From: Erigeron canadensis
Lineage: Eukaryota > Streptophyta > Magnoliopsida > Asterales > Asteraceae
Direction: 5' to 3'
Assembly (NCBI RefSeq): GCF_010389155.1
Contig: NC_057766.1
Span: forward strand, 33,985,516-34,049,515
Length of the DNA stretch: 64,000 nucleotides
A program made the position numbers and the translations under genes. Positions 48,497-60,538 of the stretch are shown here, piece after piece. Under the pieces are notes generated by a model. The model ran no database searches, had not been told where the DNA came from, and saw only the letters and a list, made by a program, of their open reading frames with translations. Numbering within the stretch: position 1 is the first letter of the stretch; each line of letters opens with the position of its first letter.

Positions 48497-48841
48497 ATGA
48501 TGGCTTGCACTGGATTTTCATACCAAAAGCTGAAAAACGAAGAAAACAACGACGAAATCGAGCAAGAGATAAACCGGTTCAAGTCAAGAGCAAGATGGTC
48601 ATTGAGGCTAAAAAAAGTGCATATCAAGAAGAGAATAAAGATGAAAATTCCAAGCTTTAGGAAGTTCATGAGACGAAAAACTCGAATATTAATTGCATCA
48701 TTGACAAAGGTTTTGAAAAGGCTTAAAGAGAGTCAGTCACATTTTGGTGATCTTTTTGCTGGTAATTATTTGTTCTTGCAAGTTACTCCTACACCTTTGC
48801 AATCATCATCTCCATCACAATATGTTTGTAAATCCAAATAA
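48497..48841 (+). CDS. Small basic plant protein of unknown function (114 aa)
   Basis: Single exon. MMACTGFSYQKLKNEENND, then a Trp-containing basic helix RARWSLRLKKVHIKKRIKMK and IPSFRKFMRRKTRIL. The conserved-looking end is SQSHFGDLFAGNYLFLQVTPTP, followed by a Ser-rich tail. About a quarter of the middle is Lys/Arg. No signal peptide or membrane segment. I recall similar short intronless plant proteins ending in FGDLFAGNYLF but know no function. Start: two consecutive ATGs at 48497 and 48500; either could be used. Confidence 0.75.
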   Translation: MMACTGFSYQKLKNEENNDEIEQEINRFKSRARWSLRLKKVHIKKRIKMKIPSFRKFMRRKTRILIASLTKVLKRLKESQSHFGDLFAGNYLFLQVTPTPLQSSSPSQYVCKSK

Positions 48842-49859
48842 ACACAAAGTTGTTGGGATGTTTTTTCTGTTTGTTCTGTTCTGGGGTTTCTAAGGATCTA
48901 TGTTATTCAATTATTCAGAAGATAAAGTTGTGGCCTATTTGATTAAGTAATGCATGCTCACAAATTAACCAAATGCTTATTTGTCTTATTTTGAAGTCAA
49001 ATGATTGATGTGTTAAATATGGTTGGAAATTTGGGATTCTATAGTCTATACCATGTGTAGATCACTTTTATTATCATTGTTAGAAATAACTTATCATTAT
49101 CATTAACCTTAATTTATCAATATATTTTTTGAGCTCTCGTGTTGTTATTAAATGAAAGCTTTCGTGAACAATAACCATCACCATATGATTTATAACGTCA
49201 AAGAAGTCTTACAAGAGGTTAAATTTTGTGATGGGCAAAAAATTTGAGGGTTAACACGAAAATAGTTGGAAATGACAATGAAAATTATAAGAACTGGTCG
49301 TAGATAATAAACAAAAAAACCCGGTTAGAGTAAAAAAAAATTGTTCGCCATCCTAAGTAACCCTGAATGGGAAAACTTCAATGTATCAATTTTGTAACAG
49401 TTGAGATTATATTAAGATATGTTTGACACAAAAGCTTGGAGTTGTGACTGTAGTTAAGGGCTTGGGGCTGGAGCTAGGGGCTGAGGCTTTATTTTCAACT
49501 CTCTTCCTACGAGCTTTTATTTTAAAGACCTTTTGGGGCTTTTAGGAGTTTTTCAGAGCTGGGGCTTTTGATTTTTTATGTTTTACCAAACAGGGTTATA
49601 ATTTTTAAAGGAGCTTTTTTTAAAAACTAATAGCTTTTAAGCCCTTAAAAGCCTCTAAAAACCCCTTGCCAAACAAACCCAAAGTATAGCAGATTTTGAA
49701 TCAATTCACTTAGACAATCACAAGAATGGCTAACAATCTATTCACATAACATGGTATTTCTCTTCTTTTTAGGCTAAAATATGACTTCGTATCAAAAACA
49801 TCATATCGGCCCACCAAACAACTAATATGATCGCCCCGATTTATAACCTTTTATCTTTA
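48842..49859. other. Intergenic with a hAT-like MITE
   Basis: 3' UTR of the small gene, then AT-rich DNA. No gene seen. Confidence 0.45.
49405..49682. mobile_element. hAT-like MITE
   Basis: Left ATATGTTTGACACAAAAGCT and right, read inward, GGGTTTGTTTGGCAAGGGGT are imperfect inverted repeats. Inside are GGGGCTTTTAGG and CCTCTAAAAACCCC words in both orientations. Same style as the MITE in SURF2 intron 2. Confidence 0.5.
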
Positions 49860-51430
49860 ATTTTTTTTTAAAAAGTAACTTTTATTCATCAATCGCCAAG
49901 CTCTCAAAAACATGAATTGGCCTATATGTTACAAGTAATACTTACATATAGACGTCAAACGAGTTCAATCTACCCAACTACAATTAAAAAGTGTTGTTCT
50001 ATTTTTAAACCATAAGAAACTAGTCGTCTTGATATCGTGGAAAACCTTTTCCGCCATCACGTTGCCACCTCCATTGAATCTTTTTTCATTCCTTGCCTTC
50101 CATATGCACCAACACGCTACAAAAATCACTCCTTTGAAGATCTTGCTGCTGCTTTTTCTTAGCCCCACGTGTTTGTAAACCTCGAAAATGTCTTTTATTG
50201 AAAAGAAGAATAGTGGTCTCACCTTACACCATTGACTAATCTTGTGCCAAATATCCATAGCAATTTTGCATGAGCATAAAACATGTTCAATGGATTCCTT
50301 TTCCCCTTCGCAGAGACAACAATTCATGTTACCAAAAGAGCAGTTTCTTGCATTTAGAGCCACCAAGGTCGGTAGTCTATCCAAGGAGACCCGCCACATG
50401 AATATATTACATTTTTTCGTCACCCACTTTGACCATTTGAAAACAAATCTATCACTGTAATCATACCGATTTATTAGAAATTCCTTTACACTTTTGACCG
50501 AGAATGAATTGTCCTTGTCGCCAACCCACAACCACTTGTCTGGTTCACGTTTTATAACGACACCTGCCATCAAGTTTAGTAAATCTTCCCATTCTTGGAG
50601 TTCTTCAAACGATGAAGGAGCCCGTGTCTAGTTGCAATTGGACCCAAAAGTTTTTGAGTCACTAGTGAACCTATCTGTAATCAAACACCTTTTCTCTTTT
50701 TCGAGCCTAAACAAAGCGGGAAATCTCTCCTTAAGTGTCTGTTCAGAAACCCATTTGTCTATCCAGAATCTGATGCATTCACCCGACCCATACACGCCCT
50801 TGAATAAACTGTTTAACTCGATGCCTTGTATCTTCACTTTACACACGCTTTTGACAATAGACTTCCAAACTTCATTCAAGGATCTACTTCTAGGAATAGG
50901 TTCCCAACACCTTCTAGTTTTATGAAGCGAATCAATAACCCTTTTCCAAAGGGTGTCTTGTTCATTGTGATACCTCCATACCCATTTAGCCAGGAGGGCG
51001 ATATTTGAGTCCGCAAGTTTACAAAGACCCAGCCCACCCGAGTCGATTGGCGAGGCCACTCTGTCCCAAGAAACCCAATGGATTTTTTTACAATCACCCG
51101 AGCCTCCCCATAAGAACCTTCGAATAATAACCTCAATACCATTTACAACTTTAACAGGGATCTTAAATAATGAGAAATAGTATAAAGGCAAGCTTTCCAA
51201 CACGGGCTTAATAAGGGTGACCCTCCCCGCCATCGAAATCAGCTTTCCTTTCCATAAGGCCAGTCTTGCCTCCACTAAGTTGAACAGAAAATTCCAACTA
51301 CCCACTCTATTCATATTACCCCCGATACGAATTCCCAAATGCTCGAAAGGTAGTGTGCCTTCTTTACATTTGAAACAACTAGCCATCCTACTGATCTCTT
51401 CATTGTTAACCCCAACTCCAAATAACAGGT
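49860..51430 (-). pseudogene. 5'-truncated LINE (L1-type) retrotransposon, broken reverse-transcriptase ORF
   Basis: Read on the minus strand: from about 51430 LLFGVGVNNEEISRMASCF, HLGIRIGGNMNRVGSW, WKGKLISMAGRVTLIKPVLES, PLYYFSLFKIP, IIRRFLWGG and WVSWDRVASP, the C-terminal end of a plant LINE reverse transcriptase. Then, in another frame, SFSVKSVKEFLINRY, KKCNIFMWRVSLDRLPTLVAL, CCLCEGEKESIEHVLCSC and CWCIWKARNEKRF, the zf-RVT domain with its CxxC...HxxxxC pattern. Stops and frame changes occur at 50628 and near 50600. The 3' end has a poly-A (T run at 49862-49870 on the plus strand). The endonuclease, catalytic RT motifs and ORF1 are missing, so this is a dead 5'-truncated copy. Confidence 0.9.
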
Positions 51431-51986
51431 TTCGTGTCGAATTAACAGGTTTCGTGTTGTGTTCGTGCTTGGAAGAACTAACTCAATAAAAATATGTGTT
51501 TTAACAGGTTTTATTGTGTAACCTGTTAAGACTCATCAAGAGCGGTTAGACACACATTAAGTAACCTGCTAATACCTGAATTAGTCCATACTCGTTAAGA
51601 CACAAATTAACCCATTAAAACCCATAATACCCGTTGAAATATATGTTAACAAGTTTTTAACCCGTCTTATCGAGTAATATGTTAAAAGTCGTGTCGTATT
51701 CATGTTTGAAAAAATAACATTATTAGTAATTGCGTCATGTTCATGTTTGACTTTGACATATTTTACGTTGTTTTTAACATATTTGTGTAACCTATAAACA
51801 GGAAGAACCAAGTTTAGGGACCAAGTATGGTAATACATACGAGTATTTCACAATGAAAATGTTACAGTAGACAGTTAGACACATATCTCCCTTGGAAAAA
51901 GAAAAAATCACCTACCCTGTCTACCTGCGGACAATCTTTGGCCTTGCCTTATCTTTTTAAAATCTCGTACCCCTCTTTTTCTTGTT
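51431..51986. other. AACAGGTTTCGTGTT-rich repeat and promoter of the cpRNP gene
   Basis: 51427-51800 is built from words such as AACAGGTTTCGTGT (two copies, at 51426 and 51447), TAACCTGTTAAGAC and GTTCATGTTTGA (at 51698 and 51740), a dispersed plant repeat of unclear class. It abuts the LINE truncation point. The last 100 bases are the promoter/leader of the next gene. Confidence 0.45.
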
Positions 51987-54536
51987 ATGACTTCTGCTGC
52001 AACAATTCTTCCATTTCAATTACTAAACCCTAAATGCAGTACCAAACCCACTTCATTTGGGCCAACCCCATGTTTTTTCCTGCCTTCTAAACCCTTAAAA
52101 ACCATAGCTTTTTCCAAGATTTCATCATGGGCCTGTCACAAAAACAAGATTTCACCTTTAAAAATAGTCGCTAAAACTTCAGATTGGTCACAACAAGTGA
52201 CACAAGAAGAAGAAGAAGCTGTAGATGCAAGTAATGAAGTAGAAGTAGAAGGAGAAGAAGAAACATATTCAGAGCCACCAGAAGATGCAAAGATTTTTGT
52301 GGGTAATTTGCCTTATGACTTTGACAGTGAAAATTTGGCCCAGCTTTTTAATACTGCTGGAACTGTTGATATTGCTGAGGTAATAATATAAAATCTGTTA
52401 TCTTTTTCCCTTCCTTTTTTTTTTTTTTTTTCTCCCAAGATATTTCAAGATTTTGTTGATATTTACTTTTTACTTAGCCATCACAAGATGTTAGAATAGG
52501 GGAAAGTAGAGCCTTTAATTATGATATATGGCCGACTGACCGTTTCCTGGACTTATTCGCAGACCATCCTAAAATGTTTACCCAATGAGGTGAGAATTGA
52601 CCCCTGGTTAGTTTTAGAAGAGACGCCTTCACGACGCCTTACCACCTGACCACTTTGGAGATGGTTGTGTATGTTGGTATTATGAATTTTTATAGTGGTG
52701 GATTCAATGTGTGTTTTGTAGGTGATATATAATAGAGATACTGAACAAAGTAGAGGGTTTGGGTTTGTGACAATGAGTACAGTGGAAGAAGCGGATAAAG
52801 CTGTGGAGAAGTTCAATGGATATGTAAAGTTTCTCTTTTTCTTGCTCTTAGTTAGTTTCTTATTAGTGTATATTGCGCTATTATGGTATGCATTTTTGTA
52901 AAATTGTTATATACACAATCTTAATCTTGACTGAGAAACAGAAGGAGATAAAAGAAAACCATGTATACTTCTTGAGAAATGCTTACATCTAGGGCTGCAA
53001 ATGAGGACTTAAAAATGTTAAGACTTAAGCTAAAACTTGACTTGATAAGTCGACGAGCCATTGTGACACGAGCTTGAGAAAGATTCGACCTTGGTCTAAT
53101 AGTCCGAATAAGTCAAAGTTATTTACTAAAAATCATTCTCCAGAAAACAAACTAGTTTTATGCTCAAGCTGAAGGTTAAATAAAGTTCGAATTTGAGCTT
53201 TTAAGTTTAATGAGTATTGTATTTATGCTTCGAAAATGTTGGAGAAACGTGCAATTATTTTCCTTAAATTGAGGATATTTGCAATTCACCCTTTAATAAC
53301 AACCTCAAGTTTTAGCCAACCCGGATTACGTACACTTTTGGGAATTGCATTAGACATAGGGCTAATAAAGTTTAATAAGAATACTAGTTGAATTCTTATA
53401 ACTTGAGTTTTACTTGTTATTTAGTTTTAAATCATCTTTCTACCCAAAAGAGCTCAGTTTGAATCCAAGAAGAATATGATAGAGCTCAACTCTGTTATAT
53501 TTGTCGATAGGTTTTTGTTTCATGTGATAATTCATTCTCATTCAAAGGCATTAGTCTAAGAACTGACCATCCTTTTAAAATTTAGAGAAGAGATGGTAAA
53601 ACAGAAATATTGAAATAACTATGTGATTCAATGATTATATGTCAAGTTAAGATGGGAAAGTTGATAGTGTGTTATTATGTTATCTGTAATGAGCTTGTTA
53701 TGATGTAAAGATTGTTGTAAACAGGATGTAAGTGGAAGACTTCTAACTGTAAATAAAGCCTCGCCACGAGGTTCACAGCCGGAAAGACGAGTAGTAGCTA
53801 CTTCTTACAAGATATATGTGGGTAATCTGTCATGGCAAGTGGACAATGGTCGACTACAGCAGGCGTTCAATGAACATGGGAAAGTGGTCGATGCAAGGGT
53901 CATCTATGATCGTGAAAGTGGGCGTTCACGTGGGTTTGGCTTTGTAACAATGGCAAGTGAGGCAGAAATGAACGATGCTATTGCTGCTCTTGATGGACAG
54001 GTATGCAAACTACTAGAGATGGCAATATGGACAGATTATGTACGTGGGTATTGGGTTAAAAACTCAAAATGGGTTCCAATTGAAACTTGAAACTGGTCAT
54101 TCATAGTGAACTGACCCTAAATTTTTTGTCTGTTTCTCTTCTTTATATACTGATTATGTTAATGGATTACAAAAGACAATATCTTTTACGACAATAATCT
54201 AAAGCTTTGAATAATATAGTATAGGTGATATGGTAATTGGTATGTATTTTTCTTGAAACGATCTTTGGACGACTTTCAACTTTTTTGACCCATTCCCGTT
54301 ACCCTTTCATTAAATAATTCTAATTTGACATCTTAACCCAATGATCCATTCACAAGAAAATCGATCATAATTGTCATCTCTACAAGCTATTACTTTCAAA
54401 TCTATGTAGATGTTTATATCATATCCAAGTGACGGTCTTATTGAACTGGTATTATGTGAATGTGATGCAGGATTTGGATGGGAGGGCAATGAAAGTTAAC
54501 GTAGCAGAGGACCGTCCCAAGCGTAACTTCTTTTAA
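51987..54536 (+). CDS. Chloroplast RNA-binding protein with two RRMs (CP28/29/31/33 type)
   Basis: Exons 51987-52379, 52722-52823, 53725-54000 and 54471-54536; 278 residues. The N-terminal 60 or so residues are Ser/Thr/Lys-rich with few acidic residues, a chloroplast transit peptide. Next an acidic linker ([20 protein letters not shown]). RRM1 has RNP2 KIFVGNLPY and RNP1 [11 protein letters not shown]2 has RNP2 KIYVGNLSW and RNP1 RGFGFVTM. It ends [10 protein letters not shown]. By family, cpRNPs bind many chloroplast mRNAs in the stroma and act in RNA stability, processing and C-to-U editing. Intron 3 contains a MITE with clear ends; the 3' UTR has a 62-bp duplication. Confidence 0.95.
54014..54382. 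mobile_element. MITE of the GGTGGCAA family, in cpRNP intron 3
   Basis: Left TAGAGATGGCAATATGG and right, read inward, TAGAGATGACAATTATG: the outer 13 bases match at 12. 369 bp inside the intron, with GGGTT/GACCC words inside. This is the cleanest copy of the family in the window. Confidence 0.7.
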
Positions 54537-54633
54537 TTTTGAGTAGAGGACAATTGGGTGAAGGTTGCAGAGGAGCTTTGTTACCTTTCATTTTTGAATC
54601 ATAGTAGATTCTTTTATGTTAACTAGAGTTATT

Positions 54634-54757
54634 GTGCTATATGTTACGAGTTGATGTACTGTTTCCACAAATTTAAAGGCCAGTTTTTTTCTTTTGTGCT
54701 ATATGTTACCGAGTTGATATGCTGTTTCCACTAATTAAAGGCCAGTTTTTTTTTCTT
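54634..54757. repeat. 62-bp tandem duplication in the cpRNP 3' UTR
   Basis: GTGCTATATGTTAC at 54634 and 54696. Both copies contain TGCTGTTTCCAC-like and AAAGGCCAGTTTTTTT sequence. Confidence 0.88.
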
Positions 54758-56185
54758 TTTCCTTTCTGGAGTTGTTACATAACTTATATTTAGTGTTTAT
54801 ACGCTGTGTTCGGTGTCCTAGCCTGGACAGGGTCGGCCCTGCTCAAATCTGGAGTAGTGGTTTGCTTTAAGTAAGCATCGGAAAAGGACAGACCAGGGTA
54901 GGTTCTTTGACCCAAGTAGGCCAGGGAGAGCTCTGGGCCACTTGACCAACCCACCCATCCACGAGATTTCCTCACTTTTCCATGTATCTATTTAAAAAAC
55001 TGCCGGATTTCATCTTCTATGTATGTATTAAACTGCAAATGGAAGATACATTAGTAGTGCAGAGTATATATTAGTATATAATAACAAAAGCTTACTTACA
55101 AACAATAATTAAATATATAGTTTACTATCAATGCAAGCGCTTATTATATTAATCAACCATTAAACTCAAACAAGAAAGCAAATAATAAGATATATTTGTA
55201 CTTTTGAAGTCCACTTTAGTCTTAATAGATTAGCAGTAACTGTAAAGCAAGGTTTTCCTACAAACTGCAAGTGCTTTTTATATCAATCAGCCATTAAACT
55301 ACAAACAAGAAAGCAAATATTAAGATACATTTGTACTTTCGAAGTCCCTTTTGAGTCTTAATTAATTAGCAGTAAGCAAAAGAAATAAGAAAAAACAAGT
55401 TATTCTTTTCTTTTCCCTGTGCTAGATTTTGCTTGCTTTAACATTTCTCTGGTTCAGAATAAATATATTCCAAAGCAGAAGGAATTAGCAAGGAATCTTT
55501 AACAGAATCAACAGTATGTTTTTGTTGCTTGCTCCAGTCTGCAGCTTTGCATTCAATTTTTAGCCCCTTTCGAATCATATAAAGTTAAACGAAGTAATAT
55601 TAAATGAAACCTTGTTACAACCTACCTCTGCATTACTATATATAATAAAACAAACACACATTATTCACAAATAATAATTTCGTATAGAAAAACATTGATT
55701 TATATAAAATGCACTGAGTCTGTTTACTTTTTTACAAGTATTAATTAGTTGGCCCATTTGAGCACTCACAATCTCCATCACTAACCCACCACTAGTCCCT
55801 GTTAGCGCCACATCAGAAAAATCCCGGTAACAACAAATCTTGAATCCGCCAGTGTAAAACACACATATGCATATGGTACATCTACCAAAGTGCTGCATGA
55901 AACACAACATCTGATGCTGTTTGTAGATTCTTGGACTCCAAATGACAAAAGTGTAAAGATGCCCTGGTCTGTTAGATAATAGAGTACATGCCACAAAAGA
56001 GACAAATCTTCATAGTAACATTAAGTTTTTTTGACTCCAATAGAAGCAAAGAAGTTGATTCATTTTCCTGGCTACAACTTTATTCCATTTGTAATATATA
56101 TTTATAGGCTTCATGGTGACCCTCAGAAAAGAGCACAACAAACAAGCAATTATAATATCAAAAGTTTCACCTTTCTTCCATCAAT
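54758..56185. other. Intergenic between the cpRNP and SEO genes
   Basis: A GC-richer patch (54820-54965, with GGTCGGCCCTG and GGCCAGGGAGAGC) of unknown nature, then the 134-bp duplication, then the SEO promoter. No gene recognised; minus-strand frames near 55670-56005 are not protein-like. Confidence 0.45.
55130..55400. repeat. Two-copy tandem duplication, about 134-bp unit
   Basis: TGCAAG[C/T]GCTT at 55132 and 55266. Both copies contain CAAGAAAGCAAAT, TTTGTACTTT and GATTAGCAGTAA/AATTAGCAGTAA. Confidence 0.85.
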
Positions 56186-59100
56186 ATGGACCAATCACTG
56201 TCCAATTTCACCAACAAAAACTTACCATCATCAAACCCTGAGCAGAGGCTCGTATCAGGCCCCAGTCCCCTAACCAGCGCCAACCCATTAACCGGAAGTA
56301 CTTCAGCAATGAACCCTATGAACCAAATGCAGCAACAGCCACTCCAGCATCGCCCTCAGCAGCAACTTCTGGGTCCTTTGACTAACCAAGTTCAGCAGCT
56401 CATGGGTATGGGAAATAATCCAATGCAGCAGCAGCAACTCATGGGTCCCAAAAGCAACCCGATGCTAAATTCAATGATGAATCCGATGCATACTCCATTG
56501 CATGCACCGATGCATACTCCAATGCATACCCCGATGCACAACCCCATGCAACATGAGATGGGTAGTCATGGATACAATCCGATGATTCACCCTCAGAACA
56601 GAAGTGAAAGAAACTCCATCTTCAGTGCATCAGATGATAATGTGATCATGAAGCAAGTGCTTGATACCCATCTCCCTGATGGCACTGATGTTGATATCAG
56701 ACCTCTTGTCCACATTGTGGAGGAAATCCTCCGACATGCCACCATAAATGCCGAATCTACTTCACTGGTATTATCATTTTCTATTCACCAAACTTACTTT
56801 TTCTTTCATGCAAACAATTTAACATTCCATGTTCCGCATTTTTCAAGGACTCTGTTACCAATGGCGCGTTTAACCCATTTATTCATAAAGCATTAATTTG
56901 GGTTGTGTTTCATCTCATATGCAACATAAATGGGACAAATAAAGAAGGGAAACACATAGAAAAAAATAAATGGGTCAAATGAGTTGAAGTCAAATGCATA
57001 ATACCTATTGTTTTATTCAATGATTTAGATTTTTTTTGTTACAAAACCTGAACTCGCCCATCTTGTCACCTCGTAAGAGTTAGAGGATATCATTATTGTG
57101 TTAATGATTTATGGTTCTTGAACTTGGTGTAGGTTGGACATACAGATGTGGAAAAAGTAGATAGAAAACTGGAGGGAAAGCCTCAGCAAGCCAATGCAGT
57201 TGTGATTCTTAATTCATTGTCACATATAATCGACAAACTTGCTTGTGAGGTACTATTACAAAACCGCATGCATACATCTTTAATATTCTCATTTTCTTCA
57301 GATACCACATGTGATATATAGAAATCTTGTTTTATAAATACTTTAGATGTCATTCAAATGCCTAAGTGGCGGGGATGGACACACAACGGCCCTGTCACTA
57401 TTTCACACTGTGGGAAACTTCCACTGGGACGCGAAGCTGGCATTGATCCTTGCTGCTTTTGCACTGAACTATGGTGAATTCTGGCTTCTAGCTCAAATTT
57501 ACTCATCAAACCAACTTGCAAAATCCATGGCAATTCTTAGGCAAGTACCAATGATTATGGAGCACTCAGCGCCATTGAAACCTCGATTTGATGCCCTCAA
57601 TAAACTCATCCACTCAGTCCTTGAACTAACCCAGTGCATCATTCAATTCAAGGAGATACCATCTATGTATGTTAGTACTGAAGTACCAGCCATGAGTAGA
57701 GCTATAAACACTATTCCTACTGCTGTTTACTGGAACGTTAGAGGGATCATCGCTTGTGCTGCACAGATTACTAGTCTCACTAGCATGGGACATGAGTAAG
57801 TACAACTTTAATACTGTCTAATGCACGCTGATACAGCATTAAAATCTGTATGGCTTTATAATAAGATAGTGATTCGCAATACTTCAGGTATGGGATATCC
57901 TCGTCGGAATTGCAGTCGTGGGAGCTATCTACCTTAATCCTCAAGATCAACCACTTACTTGAGTTTCTCAAGAAACAACTCGCAGATTGCCAACGTGTTA
58001 TAGGTATATATGTTACTATGTTATTTGTGGTTTATACAGACAAATAAATAAAGATGATTAAAGCTATGCTCCTTTTTTATTGATGCAGGCGACAGGAAGG
58101 AAATGGATTTCAGGAACTCATTCAATCAGCTATTTGAAACAATCCATATCGACAACATGAAAATACTCAAAATCTTAATTAGTCCAAGGGATGACATACT
58201 GCCACTTTTTGATGGCGCTTCTAAGAAACAGGTTTGAGAAATAACTTTTACATATACTGTTTTCAAGTGATTGCCTGGCTTAAGAGGTCCAACAACAATG
58301 CAGTTTTAACTAATATTCTGATGAACTCGCTTCAATAGGTCAAACTAGAAGTTCTCAGGAGAAAGAATGTATTGTTGCTGATATCAGGACTAGACATGTC
58401 CCGTGATGAGCTTTCAATCCTCGAGCAAATTTACAGTGAGTCCAGAATGCAAGGGTCTCAAGTGTTAAGAATGGATGCTTTGTATGAGGTCGTGTGGATA
58501 CCAATTGTGGACCCTTCTATTGAGTACACTGATGTGATGCACAACCAATTCGAGGAGATGAAGAACAGTATGCCATGGTACTCGGTGGACCACCCATCCA
58601 TTATTGACAGAGTGGTGGTAAAGTGTATCGGAGATAGGTGGCACTTTAGGAGCAGGCCTATCCTCGTCGTGCTGGACCCACAAGGAAGGGAGTTAAGTCC
58701 TAATGCTATTCACATGATGTGGATTTGGGGAAGCAATGCCTTCCCTTTCACTAGTGCCAGAGAGGAAGCTTTGTGGAGGGATGAAACTTGGAGGCTAGAG
58801 TTGCTAGTCAGTGGCATGGACCCAACTATACTGAACTGGGTAAGTTCACGATTTACCTTTTTGCACTGTAGTTTATACGGGAAGGATCATGAAAAAAGTC
58901 TCCTTAACGTAGAAGGATTCTGGCACTGACACGTGTCTGATGCGCACTTTCTTTTTAGCATAAATCAAGTAGGGTGGTCAAAAAACTTGGTTCAGAATTT
59001 ATTTATTTTTACACATATTGAATGGGTGTGTTTCATGTTTTAGATAAAAGACGACAAATACATCTTCTTGTATGGAGGGGACGACATTGAATGGATTCGC

Positions 59101-59685
59101 AAATTCACCAGAAATGCACGTGCAATGGCAAGTGCTGCACGCATCCCACTAGAAATGGCATATGTTGGGAGAAGCAAGAAAAGAGAATCTGTGCGTAGAG
59201 CAATCGCCGCCATAAATGTGGAAAAGCTTAGTTACTGCTGGCAAGAAACAACCCTGATCTGGTTCTTTTGGACTCGCATAGAAAGCATGTTATTCTCCAA
59301 GATTCAACTAAAGCGGGCTGATGATCAAGACCTGATAATGCTTCAAATCAAGAAACTACTCAGCTATGACAAGGACGGATCATGGGCTTTGCTATGCAAG
59401 GGATCACAGATTCTTACAAATGGACATGGATCCACAATGTTGCAAACCCCGACTGACTTTGATCTTTGGAAAGAACACATCCCCAATAGGGGGTTCGATA
59501 TGTCATTTACAGATTACCACGACAAGCTTCACAGTGCAGCGAATAACTGCTGCCGGTTTGAGTTTCCCATTACTGCAGGTAGAATCCCAGAAGACATGCG
59601 TTGCCCTGAATGTCACCGCTTGATGGAAAAACATATTGCTTTCACTTGTTGCCATGACCAAACCGGGCTTCTTGAACCCTATTAA
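56186..59685 (+). CDS. SEO: Sieve element occlusion protein (SEO, P-protein)
   Basis: Seven exons: 56186-56767, 57133-57249, 57347-57795, 57888-58003, 58089-58231, 58339-58839 and 59044-59685; 2550 nt, 849 residues. The N terminus (about 20-140) is a Gln/Met/Pro/His-rich low-complexity tail with repeated MHTP units. SEO_N region: SDDNVIMKQVLDTHLPDGTD, DVRPL-like DIRPLVHIVEEIL, and YGEFWLLAQIY. The central thioredoxin-like fold includes VLLLISGLDMSRDELSIL and YEVVWIPIVD. SEO_C runs from WHFRSRPILVVLDPQG to IFLYGGDDIEWIRKFT. It ends in the Cys-rich CCRFEFPITAGRIPEDMRCPECHR. By family, SEO proteins form the filaments of phloem sieve elements (forisomes in legumes) that plug injured sieve tubes. 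The frame is intact throughout. The SEO subgroup (a or b) was not decided. Confidence 0.95.
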
Positions 59686-60337
59686 ACTACTATCATATCC
59701 ATCCATGAGACACCAATCCTGAAGAGCTTCTGATGCCGGGTTTTCAGTAATTGAATAAATAGCAGCACTGTGATCGATCAGGCTGCGTTTATCTTGTACT
59801 TCAATAAGATTATATATATAGTGTGTGAAGAGTGCAAAAAAAATTTTACTTTTATTTTGAAGTGAGCGTTATCTTGTAGGTTTAAACTCTTGTTTGGGTT
59901 AAACCTGCTTTCGATGTAATAAAATACTTGATGAATCCTAATAAAGTTTAAATCTGTTTATTGTCTGGAAGATAACTATGATCCTAAGTATCTCAGCATA
60001 ATGAACACGATTCAGACATTTACAAACAGGATCAAAATATTGACATTGGTTTGTAATAAACAGCTACGAAATTAATATCTATCTGTAACATTATATCTAT
60101 TTCTAGCATACCTTTGCCTTTATGACCACAGATTATGACCCATGTTAAACATCTATCTATTTGTAACATTTTCTCTTAATCTTAACATTTATCTGTCATG
60201 CCAGCACCACATTTCAGACATATTAGTAGCCAACCAAATTAATTAAGTTATCATTTTTCAAAAGCTAAACTAATTATTAAACATATGTAAAGCACAAATT
60301 AGATTAATAACATGGCCAATACAAGGTGAACAACAAA
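59686..60337. other. SEO 3' flank; upstream of tRNA-Thr
   Basis: 3' UTR of SEO, then AT-rich spacer. No gene. Confidence 0.45.
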
Positions 60338-60409
60338 GCCCCTATAGCTCAGTGGTAGAGCGCCAGTCTTGTAAACTGGAGGTCTGTAGTTCGATCCTGC
60401 ATGGGGGCA
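60338..60409 (+). tRNA. tRNA-Thr (anticodon TGT)
   Basis: 72-nt cloverleaf without intron. Acceptor stem GCCCCTA pairs with TGGGGGC plus discriminator A. D arm AGCTCAGTGGTAGAGC (A box TAGCTCAGTGGTAGAG). Anticodon stem CCAGT/ACTGG with loop CTTGTAA, anticodon TGT. T arm with B box AGTTCGATCCT. A T run about 9 bases downstream (CAACTTTTTATTTTTT) is a good Pol III terminator. Confidence 0.95.
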
Positions 60410-60538
60410 ATATGCAACTTTTTATTTTTTCACACTTTTTTTTTTTAGTTTTTTATATTTCATTTCCACAATTTAAAACTCACTAAAACCCTAAAACAAA
60501 AAAAAAAACACAGATCCATTTTTATCTTTTCACATCAA

